Shown here: positions 24,461 through 33,640 of the stretch, one piece after another
How positions within the stretch are numbered: position 1 is the stretch's first letter
Layout of the letters: the number at the start of each line of letters is the position of its first letter
Assembly (NCBI GenBank): GCA_910584585.1
Contig: CAJUBP010000004.1
Coordinates: 62,001 to 126,000 of the forward strand
Direction of reading: 5' to 3'
Length of the DNA: 64,000 nucleotides
Source: an uncultured Lachnospiraceae bacterium
GTDB taxonomy: Bacteria > Bacillota > Clostridia > Lachnospirales > Lachnospiraceae
Program-made: the position numbers and the translations under genes
Notes under the pieces: generated by a model
Seen by the model: only the letters and a program-made list of their open reading frames with translations
Database searches by the model: none
What the model was told of the DNA's origin: nothing

Positions 24461-26734
24461 ATGTTTGAACACAGGAAACTTCAGAATTTAGAAGAATATT
24501 TTTCAGAACCAGAGAGCCGGAGGGAAACAGGGGTGTATTTTTACCGGATTTATGGATATAATCAGCAGATCCATGAATTTATCCGGAAGTATTATGATGC
24601 AGCCAGAACCTCCGGCGCTGTCATTGAGGGGAGGATTCCCAATCCGGAAGAAAAGCAATTGGATTATTACGGAGAGATAATGGGAATGGATTTCCAGATG
24701 AGCACAGGTTTTCTCTCGGCCAGTCTGAAAAAGTGGCTGCCGAGGATGAAGGATTATCAGAGGGAGCAGGTGTCGCTGGCGATTTACGACACTCTGGATG
24801 GAATGCGCAGGGCCGGCAAGAACGAAAATATGCTGAAAAACGCCTATATCAAGTTTATGTGCTGGCTTTACTACAAATTTGAGCGTGTGGTGAATCAATT
24901 GGGGGAACATCATATCCCTAAGATTCTGTATGAAGGTGAAATCAGCAATTATGAACTGAAATTGATGGCGGTTCTCTCCCGCGCCGGCTGCGATATTGTG
25001 CTCTTAGAGTACCGAGGAGATGAGCAATACTTAAAACTGGATATAACTTCCGAACTTTCCTGCGCCTGGAAGGGACAGAATATGACTGCTTTTCCGGAGG
25101 GCTTTTCGCTGAAAAGCCTAAGAGAAGAAATAAGGCGTAAGCAGGATGAGGAACGTCTTTATGGGCCTGCTCCCAGTCTTTTGAACTGCACCAATGCCTG
25201 GATACAGGGGAAGGGGCTTTCGGATGTCAGGACAGAGCTTCGGAGCAGGGGAAATGATCCCGGACTTTTCTATAACTGTTTTATCCGCGTCAACGGTGTG
25301 GAGGATAAACTGACTTATTTAAATGAGCTGTATCAGTTTCAATTGGAACTGAAAAACAGCGGACGGAAATTTGTGATTGCGGAGCAGGAGATTTCGAAGC
25401 CCGCCATGGAAGAAATCGGCGCCGTAGCCCGGAAAAATTACACAGGACAGGAACAGATGCTGTCAGATTTGGCGGCAAATAATCTGAAATATACGGCCAA
25501 TCTGGAATTGCAGAAGTTAATGCATAAGGCGTTCTTGGATATTATGCTGGAGGAAGCAAAACGTCCGGGAATGAACCTGAATAAACTGACCAACAAGGCG
25601 GTCTATCTGATTTGCTGGCTGAAACGATATCAGCCAGAACTTTTTTATCAGTGGAAATTGCCGGATATCGGCTGTTTTATCTATCTGGGCGGTTGCCGGA
25701 CGGAGAATGAGAGCATGTTTCTGCGGGTATTGGCCAGACTCCCTGTGGATGTTCTGATTTTAGTTCCGGATTTGAATAAAACTTGCTGCCTGGAGGATCC
25801 GCTGCTCTATGAGAAGAATTATCCGGAATCTCTGGCGGTGGATCAGTTTCCCCGGGACAATTCCGGGATTCGGATGGGGACGGCGGCATATCATGCCGAG
25901 CGGGAACTGGATACGGTGATGTATCAGGATTCCGGCCTATACCGGAACCAGCAGTACAAAAAGGCCAATGCAGTTACTTTGCAGACCATGTATGAAGAGA
26001 TTGAGCTGCTCTGGGATCAGGAGCTGAAATACCGGCCCAATTTCAGCACGGTGGAAGGGGTTGTAAACCTTCCGGTGATTTATGCCAAGGTTTCCGGCGT
26101 GAAACAGGAGGTTTCGGACTATTGGAACAGCGTAAAAAGGCTGGTGACCAGTGATACGCTGGTATCCCGGAAGGTTCCCTATGTCAGTTTGTCAGAGCCC
26201 AATCCGGTAAAGCCTCATGTGACGGAATTTTTGAAAAACGGAAAGCTGCAGCGGGCCAGAATCAAAGGCCATCCCAGCTATCCCTACGGTTTTCTCCGGG
26301 AAGAGATTCAGGAGCATATTCTGGATAAGCTGCAGCTTTTGATTGACCAGAGAATTATCAAGGGGACATTTGAAAACGGCATGGAATATACGATCATTGC
26401 AGTTGTTCTGAACCTGAAAAAAGAAGTGCTGCGCCTGATCCAGAAGTTTGATTTCACGAAAAAGAACCCGAAATTTCTCTATATTAATACCACAGAGGAA
26501 ATGATGACTTTGGAGGATTCCATTTTGGTTTCCTTTTTAAATCTGGCAGGCTTTGACGTGCTGTTTCTGGTGCCTACCGGATATCAGAGCATTGAGAAAT
26601 ACTTTAACAGGAAATTAATGGAAGAACACCAGATTGGCGAATATATGTATGATTTGCAGACGCCGGATTTCGGAAGGATTCCATCTAATGGCCGCCAGTC
26701 ATGGCGTGATAAAATATTTAAGAGAGGTAGTTGA
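24461..26734 (+). CDS. yceG: YceG-family protein of the stress operon
   Basis: This 757-residue soluble protein is built of two related halves (compare KFMCWLYYKFERVV with YLICWLKRYQPELFY, and LSRAGCDIVLLEYRG with LARLPVDVLILVP). It is similar in design to YceG of Bacillus yceCDEFGH operons (YceG_bac). It ends in KIFKRGS. The biochemical role of the family is not established; it is linked genetically to TelA/TerD stress resistance. The stop overlaps the telA ATG by one base, so expression is coupled. Confidence 0.78.
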   Translation: MFEHRKLQNLEEYFSEPESRRETGVYFYRIYGYNQQIHEFIRKYYDAARTSGAVIEGRIPNPEEKQLDYYGEIMGMDFQMSTGFLSASLKKWLPRMKDYQREQVSLAIYDTLDGMRRAGKNENMLKNAYIKFMCWLYYKFERVVNQLGEHHIPKILYEGEISNYELKLMAVLSRAGCDIVLLEYRGDEQYLKLDITSELSCAWKGQNMTAFPEGFSLKSLREEIRRKQDEERLYGPAPSLLNCTNAWIQGKGLSDVRTELRSRGNDPGLFYNCFIRVNGVEDKLTYLNELYQFQLELKNSGRKFVIAEQEISKPAMEEIGAVARKNYTGQEQMLSDLAANNLKYTANLELQKLMHKAFLDIMLEEAKRPGMNLNKLTNKAVYLICWLKRYQPELFYQWKLPDIGCFIYLGGCRTENESMFLRVLARLPVDVLILVPDLNKTCCLEDPLLYEKNYPESLAVDQFPRDNSGIRMGTAAYHAERELDTVMYQDSGLYRNQQYKKANAVTLQTMYEEIELLWDQELKYRPNFSTVEGVVNLPVIYAKVSGVKQEVSDYWNSVKRLVTSDTLVSRKVPYVSLSEPNPVKPHVTEFLKNGKLQRARIKGHPSYPYGFLREEIQEHILDKLQLLIDQRIIKGTFENGMEYTIIAVVLNLKKEVLRLIQKFDFTKKNPKFLYINTTEEMMTLEDSILVSFLNLAGFDVLFLVPTGYQSIEKYFNRKLMEEHQIGEYMYDLQTPDFGRIPSNGRQSWRDKIFKRGS

Positions 26735-27888
26735 TGCATATGGGACTTGATTTTAGCAAAACGGCAGTGCAGCCGCAGATGCAGGCGGTGCCGGAACCCA
26801 AAAATGAGATTGAGGTAGTGGAACAGTATGATATTGTGGCTGACCGGCAGCAGATGAATGATGCTTTGACCAATTCCGCCGAGGTGGATGCTTTGGTCAG
26901 CACCATTGAGGTTCACAACTTAGAGACCATTGTATCTTTCGGGGCTGAGGCTGCGGAGGAGATTTCCAAGGCGTCCGATGTGGTGTTAAACAGCATGAAT
27001 ATGTCGCAGCTGGATGATTCCAGTGAGATGCTGAATACCCTGGCGAAAGTGATGTCTAAGTTTGACGTTGAGGAATTGCAGGAGAATCCGGGGCTTTTTG
27101 GCAAGATGTTTGGAAATCTCAGGAAACAGCTGGATAAAATTCTGGCCAAGTATCATACTATGGGGGAAGAAGTAGACAAGATTTACGTACAGCTGAAACA
27201 GTATGAGTCAGAAATTAAGCAGTCCAACCGCAAGCTGGAGCAGATGTTTGAGGCCAATGTGAATTATTATCATGATTTGGTAAAATATATTCTGGCCGGA
27301 GAGCAGGGATGCCGGGAACTGGAAGATTACATTGCCCAGAGGCAGTCAGATCTGGAGGCTACCGGGGATAATTCCATCCAGTTTGAATTGCAGAGCCTGC
27401 AGCAGGCGCTGATGATGTTAGAGCAGAGAACCCAGGATCTGCGGACGGCGGAAAGCGTGGCAATGCAGTCTATTCCCATGATCAAAACCATGGAATTCAG
27501 CAATATGAACCTGGTGAGAAAAATTAATTCTGCATTTATTATTACGCTTCCAGTCTTTAAACAGGCATTGGCACAGGCTATTATGCTGAAAAGACAGAAG
27601 ATTCAGGCAGAGGCTATGTCTGCATTGGATGAAAAGACCAATGAGATGCTTTTGAAAAACGCAAGGAATACCGTGGAACAGTCTAAGATGACGGCGCAGC
27701 TTGCTTCCGGAAGCTCCATTAAGATTGAAACTCTGGAAAATACCTGGAGGACCATTGTAAACGGCATAGATGAGACGAAGCAGATCCAGCAGAATGCAAG
27801 ACAGCAGCGCATTCAGGATCAGGCAAGACTTGAAAATATTAAATCAGAGTTTAATAAGATGTATCATATGCCGGATAAGAAGTATTAG
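26734..27888 (+). CDS. telA: Toxic anion resistance protein, TelA family
   Basis: This 384-residue, mostly helical cytoplasmic protein matches the TelA/YceH family: IVADRQQMNDALTNS early, the central LGKMFGNLRKQLDKIL-type helix, long coiled-coil stretches (LKQYESEIKQSNRKLEQM), and a C-terminal TLENTWRTIVNGIDETKQI. TelA proteins are implicated in tellurite, antimicrobial and envelope-stress tolerance. I use the ATG at 26734, which overlaps the yceG stop (TGATG); a TTG just upstream and an ATG at 26740 are alternatives. Confidence 0.9.
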   Translation: MHMGLDFSKTAVQPQMQAVPEPKNEIEVVEQYDIVADRQQMNDALTNSAEVDALVSTIEVHNLETIVSFGAEAAEEISKASDVVLNSMNMSQLDDSSEMLNTLAKVMSKFDVEELQENPGLFGKMFGNLRKQLDKILAKYHTMGEEVDKIYVQLKQYESEIKQSNRKLEQMFEANVNYYHDLVKYILAGEQGCRELEDYIAQRQSDLEATGDNSIQFELQSLQQALMMLEQRTQDLRTAESVAMQSIPMIKTMEFSNMNLVRKINSAFIITLPVFKQALAQAIMLKRQKIQAEAMSALDEKTNEMLLKNARNTVEQSKMTAQLASGSSIKIETLENTWRTIVNGIDETKQIQQNARQQRIQDQARLENIKSEFNKMYHMPDKKY

Positions 27889-27928
27889 AGAAATATTAGA
27901 AAAATGTTAGAAAAACTTTAGAAATGCC
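27885..27928 (+). repeat. Four TTAGA repeats at exact 11-bp spacing
   Basis: TTAG(A) occurs at 27885, 27896, 27907 and 27918, spanning the telA stop codon and the gap before the first terD gene. Confidence 0.7.
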
Positions 27929-27949
27929 AAATAAAGGAGGATATGAAGT

Positions 27950-28531
27950 ATGCCGATTAACTTATCAAAAGGACAGAAGGTGGATTTGACAAAGGGGAAT
28001 CCCGGTCTGAAAAAAATTATGGTAGGCTTGGGATGGGATGTGAACGCATTTGATTCCGGCGCGGATTTCGACCTGGACGCGGCAGCGTTTATGTTGGGAC
28101 AGAATGGGAAATGCCCCACGGAGAAAGAATTTATTTTCTACGGCAACTTAGAGCACAGCAGCGGCGCTGTCAAGCATATGGGGGATAACCTGACCGGGGA
28201 AGGCGAAGGGGACGATGAACAAATTCAGATTGATCTTGCTCTGATCCCGGCCAATGTGGAGAAGATCGCGTTTACGGTGACCATCTATGATTCTGATGTA
28301 AGGCGGCAGAATTTTGGACAGGTGTCCAATTCCTTTATCCGGATTGTGGATGAGATTACCGGGCAGGAATTGATACGGTATGATCTGGGGGAAGATTTCT
28401 CCATTGAAACTGCGGTGGTGGTGGGAGAATTGTACCGCCATAACGGGGAATGGAAGTTTAACGCCATTGGAAGCGGGTTCCAGGGAGGGCTTGCGGCGCT
28501 GTGCGGGCACTATGGAATAGAAGTTGCTTAA
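27950..28531 (+). CDS. terD: TerD-family protein 1
   Basis: This 193-residue TerD-domain protein starts MPINLSKGQKVDLTKGN and contains IMVGLGWDVN, the Ca2+-binding GADFDLDAAAFML, GDNLTGEGEGDDEQI, and the C-terminal GEWKFNAIGSGFQGGL. TerD proteins bind calcium through the DFDLD and GDDE acidic clusters and mediate stress and metal tolerance. AAAGGAGG precedes the ATG. It is the first of three paralogues in a row, next to a calcium-type ATPase. Confidence 0.95.
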   Translation: MPINLSKGQKVDLTKGNPGLKKIMVGLGWDVNAFDSGADFDLDAAAFMLGQNGKCPTEKEFIFYGNLEHSSGAVKHMGDNLTGEGEGDDEQIQIDLALIPANVEKIAFTVTIYDSDVRRQNFGQVSNSFIRIVDEITGQELIRYDLGEDFSIETAVVVGELYRHNGEWKFNAIGSGFQGGLAALCGHYGIEVA

Positions 28532-28558
28532 TATTTAGATGAAGGAAAATTCTGCGGC

Positions 28559-28611
28559 GGCTTCGTTTCCATATCATATAAAAAGTTTTCTGTAATATGG
28601 AGGGCGAAGCC
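28559..28611 (+). promoter_or_regulatory. Intercistronic hairpin between terD genes 1 and 2
   Basis: GGCTTCG (28559-28565) pairs with CGAAGCC (28605-28611). Inside, TCCATAT pairs with ATATGGA. No T-run follows, suggesting an mRNA processing or stability site rather than a terminator. Confidence 0.45.
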
Positions 28612-28656
28612 CGGATCTGAAGTATGGAAAAGACAGTAAAGGAGGTTTCTATCGAT

Positions 28657-29238
28657 ATGCCAATTAATTTACAGAAAGGCCAGAAAGTGAGCCTTACCAA
28701 AGACAATCCGGGATTGTCAAAGATTGTTGTGGGGTTAGGATGGGATGTGAACGCTTTTGACACCGGCGGGGATTTCGACCTGGATACGGCGGCGTTTTTA
28801 CTGACAGACGCAGGAAAAGTGTCAGGATCTGAGGATTTTGTATTTTACGGTAACCTAAAGCACCCGTCCGGATGCGCGCAGCATTTGGGCGATAACCGGA
28901 CAGGGGCAGGAGACGGCGATGATGAACAGATTAAAGTGGATTTGTCCATGGTTCCGGCGAATATTACCAAAATTGCGTTTACCGTTACGATTTATGAATC
29001 GGAGCAGCGGCGGCAGAATTTCGGGCAGGTGAACAATGCCTTTATCCGTATCTATAAAGAGGATACGGGAGAAGAACTGCTGCGGTATGATTTGGGAGAA
29101 GATTTTTCCATTGAGACGGCGGCGGTGTTTGGAGAATTGTACAAAAACGGCAGCGAGTGGAAATTCAACGCCATCGGAAGCGGTTATCAGGGCGGACTGG
29201 CGGCTTTATGCGCCAATTACGGCGTGGAAGTGGAATAG
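28657..29238 (+). CDS. terD: TerD-family protein 2
   Basis: This 193-residue paralogue of the preceding protein begins MPINLQKGQKVSLTKDN. The Ca2+ motifs GGDFDLDTAAFLL and GAGDGDDEQI are intact and the C-terminus is again EWKFNAIGSGYQGGL. The ATG at 28657 is chosen because AAAGGAGG lies just upstream; an in-frame ATG at 28624 would add eleven residues and has no ribosome site. Strong similarity to paralogue 1 indicates tandem duplication. Confidence 0.95.
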   Translation: MPINLQKGQKVSLTKDNPGLSKIVVGLGWDVNAFDTGGDFDLDTAAFLLTDAGKVSGSEDFVFYGNLKHPSGCAQHLGDNRTGAGDGDDEQIKVDLSMVPANITKIAFTVTIYESEQRRQNFGQVNNAFIRIYKEDTGEELLRYDLGEDFSIETAAVFGELYKNGSEWKFNAIGSGYQGGLAALCANYGVEVE

Positions 29239-29264
29239 GTGATTAGTTTTAAGGAGGAAAATAA

Positions 29265-29855
29265 ATGTCAATTAGTTTACAGAAAGGCCAGAAAGTCAAT
29301 TTGTCCAAAGACAACGCAGGGCTTTCCAAAATCATGATAGGTTTAGGCTGGGATGAAGCCCAGCGCAAAAAACGGGGCCTTTTCGCGCCCAAGCCTCAGG
29401 AAATCGACTGCGACGCTTCCGCTTTGCTGCTAAGCGGCGGCAAAGTGAAAAGGAAGGAGGACTTGGTATTTTTCGGAAACCTGCGCCACGATTCCGGCGC
29501 CGTTCTGCACATGGGCGATAACCTGACCGGAGCGGGGGACGGGGACGACGAGCAGATTGCAGTGGATTTGTCCATGATTCCGGCCCAGTATGACCGGATT
29601 GTGATTGTGGTAAACATCTACCAGGCAGTGGAGAGAAGACAGCATTTCGGAATGATTCAGAATGCGTTCATCCGTCTGGTGGACGCCAGAAATAATAATG
29701 AAATGTGCAAATACAATCTGACCGAAGATTATTCCGGAATGACAGCCATGATTTTCGGCGAGGTGTACCGCCATAACGGAGAATGGAAGTTCAATGCCAT
29801 CGGCCAGGGAACCAACGACAGAAGTATCGGTGAATTAGCGAACCGGTATGTATAA
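29265..29855 (+). CDS. TerD-family protein 3 (variant calcium site)
   Basis: This 196-residue TerD-like protein begins MSISLQKGQKVNLSKDN. It differs from its two neighbours by an inserted basic stretch (EAQRKKRGLFAPKPQ) and by EIDCDASALLL where the others have DFDLD, so the first calcium ligand set is altered. The second cluster, GAGDGDDEQI, is kept. The C-terminus GEWKFNAIGQGTNDRS also diverges. It probably assembles with or modulates the canonical TerD proteins. An intercistronic hairpin (GGCCGT/ACGGCC, 29858-29883) follows. Confidence 0.92.
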   Translation: MSISLQKGQKVNLSKDNAGLSKIMIGLGWDEAQRKKRGLFAPKPQEIDCDASALLLSGGKVKRKEDLVFFGNLRHDSGAVLHMGDNLTGAGDGDDEQIAVDLSMIPAQYDRIVIVVNIYQAVERRQHFGMIQNAFIRLVDARNNNEMCKYNLTEDYSGMTAMIFGEVYRHNGEWKFNAIGQGTNDRSIGELANRYV

Positions 29856-29912
29856 AAGGCCGTCAGGAAATAACGAAACGGCCGAAAGATATCGATAGTA
29901 AGGAGACATAGA

Positions 29913-32567
29913 ATGAAATTTCAGGGACTTACAGACAAAGAAGTAGAGATTTCCAGGGGAAAATACGGCTCCAATGAGATTCCGGATTCAGAACCCACCA
30001 CATTTTGGGAAGAATTCAAGGAAACTTTCGGAGATCCCATGATTAAGATACTGCTTGCCATCGCAGCTCTTATGATTGTGATGTTTTTCTTTGGATACGC
30101 GGAAATCTATGAACCGCTGGGCACCATTGTGGCAGTTCTGATTGTGGCGTTTGTATCGGCGAAAACAGGAGTCGCCAGCGATACCAAATACCGGGAATTA
30201 AAGGACAGCACCAAGAAAGACCAGTGTAAGGTTCACCGGAACAATATGGTAATGGTCATTGATGTGGATGACGTTGTTGTGGGAGATAAGGTGCTTCTCC
30301 AATCAGGAGATAAGATTCCCGCAGACGGAATTCTCGTTTCCGGCGCTTTGAGCGTGGACAATTCCGCGTTGAACGGGGAGGCGGAAGAGTGCAAGAAAAA
30401 AGAGACTTCGCCGGAAACCTCTCTTGCCGAGGATATCACCGGGGATACCTTTGTGGATTCCTACTCTTTGTTCCGGGGAGCAGTGGTGTTTGACGGAGAG
30501 GGCATACTGGATGTGCGGAAAGTAGGCTTAAAGACCATGATGGGTAAGATGGCCGAGGAAATGCAGGAGGACGAGCCAGACTCTCCTCTGAAAGTGAAGC
30601 TGGCAAAGCTGGCAAAACAGATTTCCACTTTCGGCTATATCGGAGCCATTGTGATTGCAGTATTGTATTTTGTGTACTTTATTGTGTCGGCAGGCGGCGT
30701 GTCCGAGTATTTTTCCATCGGGTTCGAACAGGTGATTAAGGATATTGTAAACGCTGTTTCTCTGGCAGTGGTAATCATTGTCTGTGCCGTGCCGGAGGGG
30801 CTTCCCCTTATGATTTCTCTGGTGCTGATGCAGAATACCAGCAAAATGCTGGATCACAACGTATTGGTGCGAAAGGCTGAGGGTATCGAGACGGCAGGCT
30901 CCCTGAATATTTTGTTCAGCGACAAAACCGGAACCATCACCAAGGGAATGCTGGAAGTGGTGGATTTCTTTACTGCAGACGGAACTTCCATTCCCATTTC
31001 GGAGCTGGGCAGCCACGGGACAGTGAAACATCTGCTGGATTTGGCCATTGGTAAGAACACCCAGTCCATGTTTGACGGAGAACACCGGGTCATCGGCGGA
31101 AACGCCACGGATCAGGCTATGATGAAATTTCTCGGGGAAGAGACTTTCCGCAGCCTGGAAGCGGATAAAAGCTGTGTGATCTCTAAGGCCCAGGGCTTTA
31201 ACTCCACCAACAAATTCAGCCAGGCAAGGATTGACAGCGAAGGGAAAACTTTCTATAAAGGCGCGCCGGAGCGGCTGCTGGCTTCTGCGGTGAAATATCT
31301 GGACGGAAACGGAGAACTCAAAGAGATTGACAAGTCTGCGTTAGACCGGAAAATTGATGAATTGGCCGAAAAGGCAATGAGAGTGCTTGCCTTCGGTTAC
31401 TCCGAAAGCGAACTTGTAGAGAATAAAATTAACGAGGATATCGTGATTATCGGTCTGGTGGGCATCCGGGACGACGTAAGGCCCGAAGCCCGGGAAGCCA
31501 TTGAAGAAGTGCAGAACGCCGGAATTCAGGTGGTTATGATTACCGGAGACCGGCTGGAGACAGCAGTGGCTATTGCCAAAGACGCCGGACTTTTGAAAAA
31601 TGACTCTGACAGGGCGCTTTCTTCCGCTCAGCTCAATGAAATGTCAGACGAGGAAGTAAAGAAAATTATCCCCAATATCCGGGTGATTGCCCGGGCTCTG
31701 CCTACAGACAAATCCAGAATGGTGCGTCTCTGTCAGGAAATGAACTTGGTGGTAGGCATGACCGGAGACGGCGTCAACGATTCCCCGGCGTTAAAACGGG
31801 CAGACGTTGGATTTGCCATGGGAAGCGGTACGGAGGCAGCCAAGGAAGCAGGCAAGATTGTTATTTTGGATGACAACTTTAAGTCCATCAAGGATGCTAT
31901 CTGGTATGGAAGGACCATTTACCACAATATCCTGAAATTCTGCAAATTCCAGTTGGTGATCAATGTGGCGGCAGTGGTAGTCAGCGCCATTGCGCCTTTC
32001 TTCGGAGTGGAAGAGCCGCTGAAAGTCACCCACCTGCTGTTTGTTAATCTGGTGATGGACGGACTGGGAGCAATTATGCTTGGCAATGAGCCGGCCCTGA
32101 AAAAATATATGGATGAGAAGCCCAGAAGAAGAGACGAGAGCATTGTAAGCAAGAAGATGATGGCTCAGATTGTCACCATGGGAGCATGGCTTGTGATCCT
32201 CAGTTTCCTGTATCTGAAGCTGCCCTTCTTCCAGGGGCTGTTTGAGACGGAAGAACAGCATTTGACAGGCTATTTCGTGCTGTTTATTGTCAGTGCGCTG
32301 TTTAACGGATTTAATGTCCGGGATGAAAAATTCGGCATATTTAAAGGATTAAATGAGAATCCCGGCTTCTTAAAAGTGTTTTTTGCAATTATTCTGGTAC
32401 AGGCATTGATTGTAAATGCGGCCCTTGTGCCCTTTACGGCGTTTACCTGGATTGGGAATATGTTCAGCTGTGTGCCCTTTGGAATTAAGGGCTGGATTGC
32501 CGTGATTCTGTTGGCAGCCACTATGATTCCGGTAGATCTGGTGCGCAAGGCAGTTGTTGAGCGATAG
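29913..32567 (+). CDS. Calcium-translocating P-type ATPase (P2-type)
   Basis: This 884-residue pump has the P-type core: the TGE-like actuator loop SALNGEAEE, the PEGLPLMISLV helix 4, the phosphorylation motif SDKTGTITKG, nucleotide-site KGAPERLL, and the hinge MTGDGVNDSPALKRAD. About ten membrane helices are visible. The PEGLP motif places it with SERCA/PMCA-like calcium pumps. It lies 57 bp after the third terD-type gene in the same operon, at the place where TerC (a membrane metal protein) stands in Bacillus-like operons. Coupling of calcium export to the calcium-binding TerD proteins is a reasonable inference. Confidence 0.92.
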   Translation: MKFQGLTDKEVEISRGKYGSNEIPDSEPTTFWEEFKETFGDPMIKILLAIAALMIVMFFFGYAEIYEPLGTIVAVLIVAFVSAKTGVASDTKYRELKDSTKKDQCKVHRNNMVMVIDVDDVVVGDKVLLQSGDKIPADGILVSGALSVDNSALNGEAEECKKKETSPETSLAEDITGDTFVDSYSLFRGAVVFDGEGILDVRKVGLKTMMGKMAEEMQEDEPDSPLKVKLAKLAKQISTFGYIGAIVIAVLYFVYFIVSAGGVSEYFSIGFEQVIKDIVNAVSLAVVIIVCAVPEGLPLMISLVLMQNTSKMLDHNVLVRKAEGIETAGSLNILFSDKTGTITKGMLEVVDFFTADGTSIPISELGSHGTVKHLLDLAIGKNTQSMFDGEHRVIGGNATDQAMMKFLGEETFRSLEADKSCVISKAQGFNSTNKFSQARIDSEGKTFYKGAPERLLASAVKYLDGNGELKEIDKSALDRKIDELAEKAMRVLAFGYSESELVENKINEDIVIIGLVGIRDDVRPEAREAIEEVQNAGIQVVMITGDRLETAVAIAKDAGLLKNDSDRALSSAQLNEMSDEEVKKIIPNIRVIARALPTDKSRMVRLCQEMNLVVGMTGDGVNDSPALKRADVGFAMGSGTEAAKEAGKIVILDDNFKSIKDAIWYGRTIYHNILKFCKFQLVINVAAVVVSAIAPFFGVEEPLKVTHLLFVNLVMDGLGAIMLGNEPALKKYMDEKPRRRDESIVSKKMMAQIVTMGAWLVILSFLYLKLPFFQGLFETEEQHLTGYFVLFIVSALFNGFNVRDEKFGIFKGLNENPGFLKVFFAIILVQALIVNAALVPFTAFTWIGNMFSCVPFGIKGWIAVILLAATMIPVDLVRKAVVER

Positions 32568-32594
32568 AAAATACAGGAAAGTGTGCAGCTTTGA

Positions 32595-32649
32595 AGCGTG
32601 CAGGGAGTGCGTAAGAGCATTCGGCGGCTTTGGAGCTGCGCGCTTTTTT
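32595..32649 (+). terminator. Terminator at the end of the terD-ATPase operon
   Basis: AGCGTGCAG (32595-32603) pairs over nine positions with CTGCGCGCT (32636-32644), followed by six T. Confidence 0.65.
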
Positions 32650-32731
32650 ATGTTTGGATATAGATGAAAATGCTATTGTCAGCGCAAGCGATAGTTCAGT
32701 TTACGGAAACCAAAATGCGGAGGACTCAGGA

Positions 32732-33490
32732 ATGGTATTTCACTCAGATCTGGACAATACTTTGATTTATTCCTATAAACACGAGATCGGTATCCATAAA
32801 AAGTGCGTGGAAATCTATCAGAACCGGGAGATTTCCTATATGACGGATGTTTCCATAATATTGCTGAATCAGCTGCGCCAAAAGGCGTTATTTGTGCCCA
32901 CCACTACCAGAACGGTGGAGCAGTACCAGAGAATCAGACTGGGAGAACAGCCGCCGGAATACGCGTTGGCGTGCAACGGAGGGGTTCTCCTGGTTCACGG
33001 AGAAAAAGATATGAACTGGTATGAAGAGTCCCGGGAACTGCTGGCTGATTGCCAGACAGAATTGCGCGATGCGCAGAAGCTGCTTTGGACAGATGAGAAT
33101 GTGAACTTTGAAGTCAGGAATATTGAAGAATTATTCGTGTTTACCAAAAGCGCCAGGCCTAAGCAGACGATTTGGAGATTACAAAATTATTTGGCGGGAA
33201 GTCCGTTAGAAGTATTTTCTAATGGGGTGAAAATATATGCGGTACCGAAAAAACTCAGCAAGGGAGAAGCGGTCAGAAGGTTCCGGCAGAAGGTGCAGGC
33301 AGGGAGCGTAGTTGCAGCCGGGGACAGCAGGTTTGATATTTCGATGCTGGAAGAAGCAGATTTGGCATTGGCAGAATACGGCCTGATGGGAGAGAATATA
33401 CAAGGAGAGCATGTGGTTTATCTGGGGGAACATGGGATTTTTTCGGATGAGGCGCTGAAATATATTTTATCTGAGGGGAATAATCAATAA
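32732..33490 (+). CDS. HAD-superfamily phosphatase of the Ter module
   Basis: This 252-residue protein has HAD motif I at its N-terminus (FHSDLDNTLIYS), a Thr in the motif II region (PTTTRTVEQY), a Lys in KLSKGEAVRRF and the acidic motif IV in VAAGDSRFDISML, as in Cof-type phosphatases. The ATG at 32732 is chosen because GGAGG lies 8 bp upstream; a TTG at 32630 falls within the upstream terminator. HAD phosphatases belong to the proposed ter biosynthetic module with PRTases and the CitE-like aldolase, so it may dephosphorylate the module's product. The substrate is unknown. Confidence 0.82.
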   Translation: MVFHSDLDNTLIYSYKHEIGIHKKCVEIYQNREISYMTDVSIILLNQLRQKALFVPTTTRTVEQYQRIRLGEQPPEYALACNGGVLLVHGEKDMNWYEESRELLADCQTELRDAQKLLWTDENVNFEVRNIEELFVFTKSARPKQTIWRLQNYLAGSPLEVFSNGVKIYAVPKKLSKGEAVRRFRQKVQAGSVVAAGDSRFDISMLEEADLALAEYGLMGENIQGEHVVYLGEHGIFSDEALKYILSEGNNQ

Positions 33491-33517
33491 AATCAGAGTT
33501 TAAACGGTAAAAACAGA

Positions 33518-33546
33518 TTGAAAATTTATCACAATTAATATATAAT
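33518..33546 (+). promoter_or_regulatory. Strong promoter of the recombinase-like / AlbA_2 operon
   Basis: TTGAAA (33518-33523), a 17-bp spacer and a perfect TATAAT (33541-33546), in a very AT-rich stretch 95 bp before the start codon. Confidence 0.8.
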
Positions 33547-33640
33547 ATCAATAGAACAGAAATATAGAAGGGGATTATTGCTATTATTTTAATAAAGGAT
33601 TTTAATCAGATTTAAAGTAACCATGAATTTAGGAGAAATA

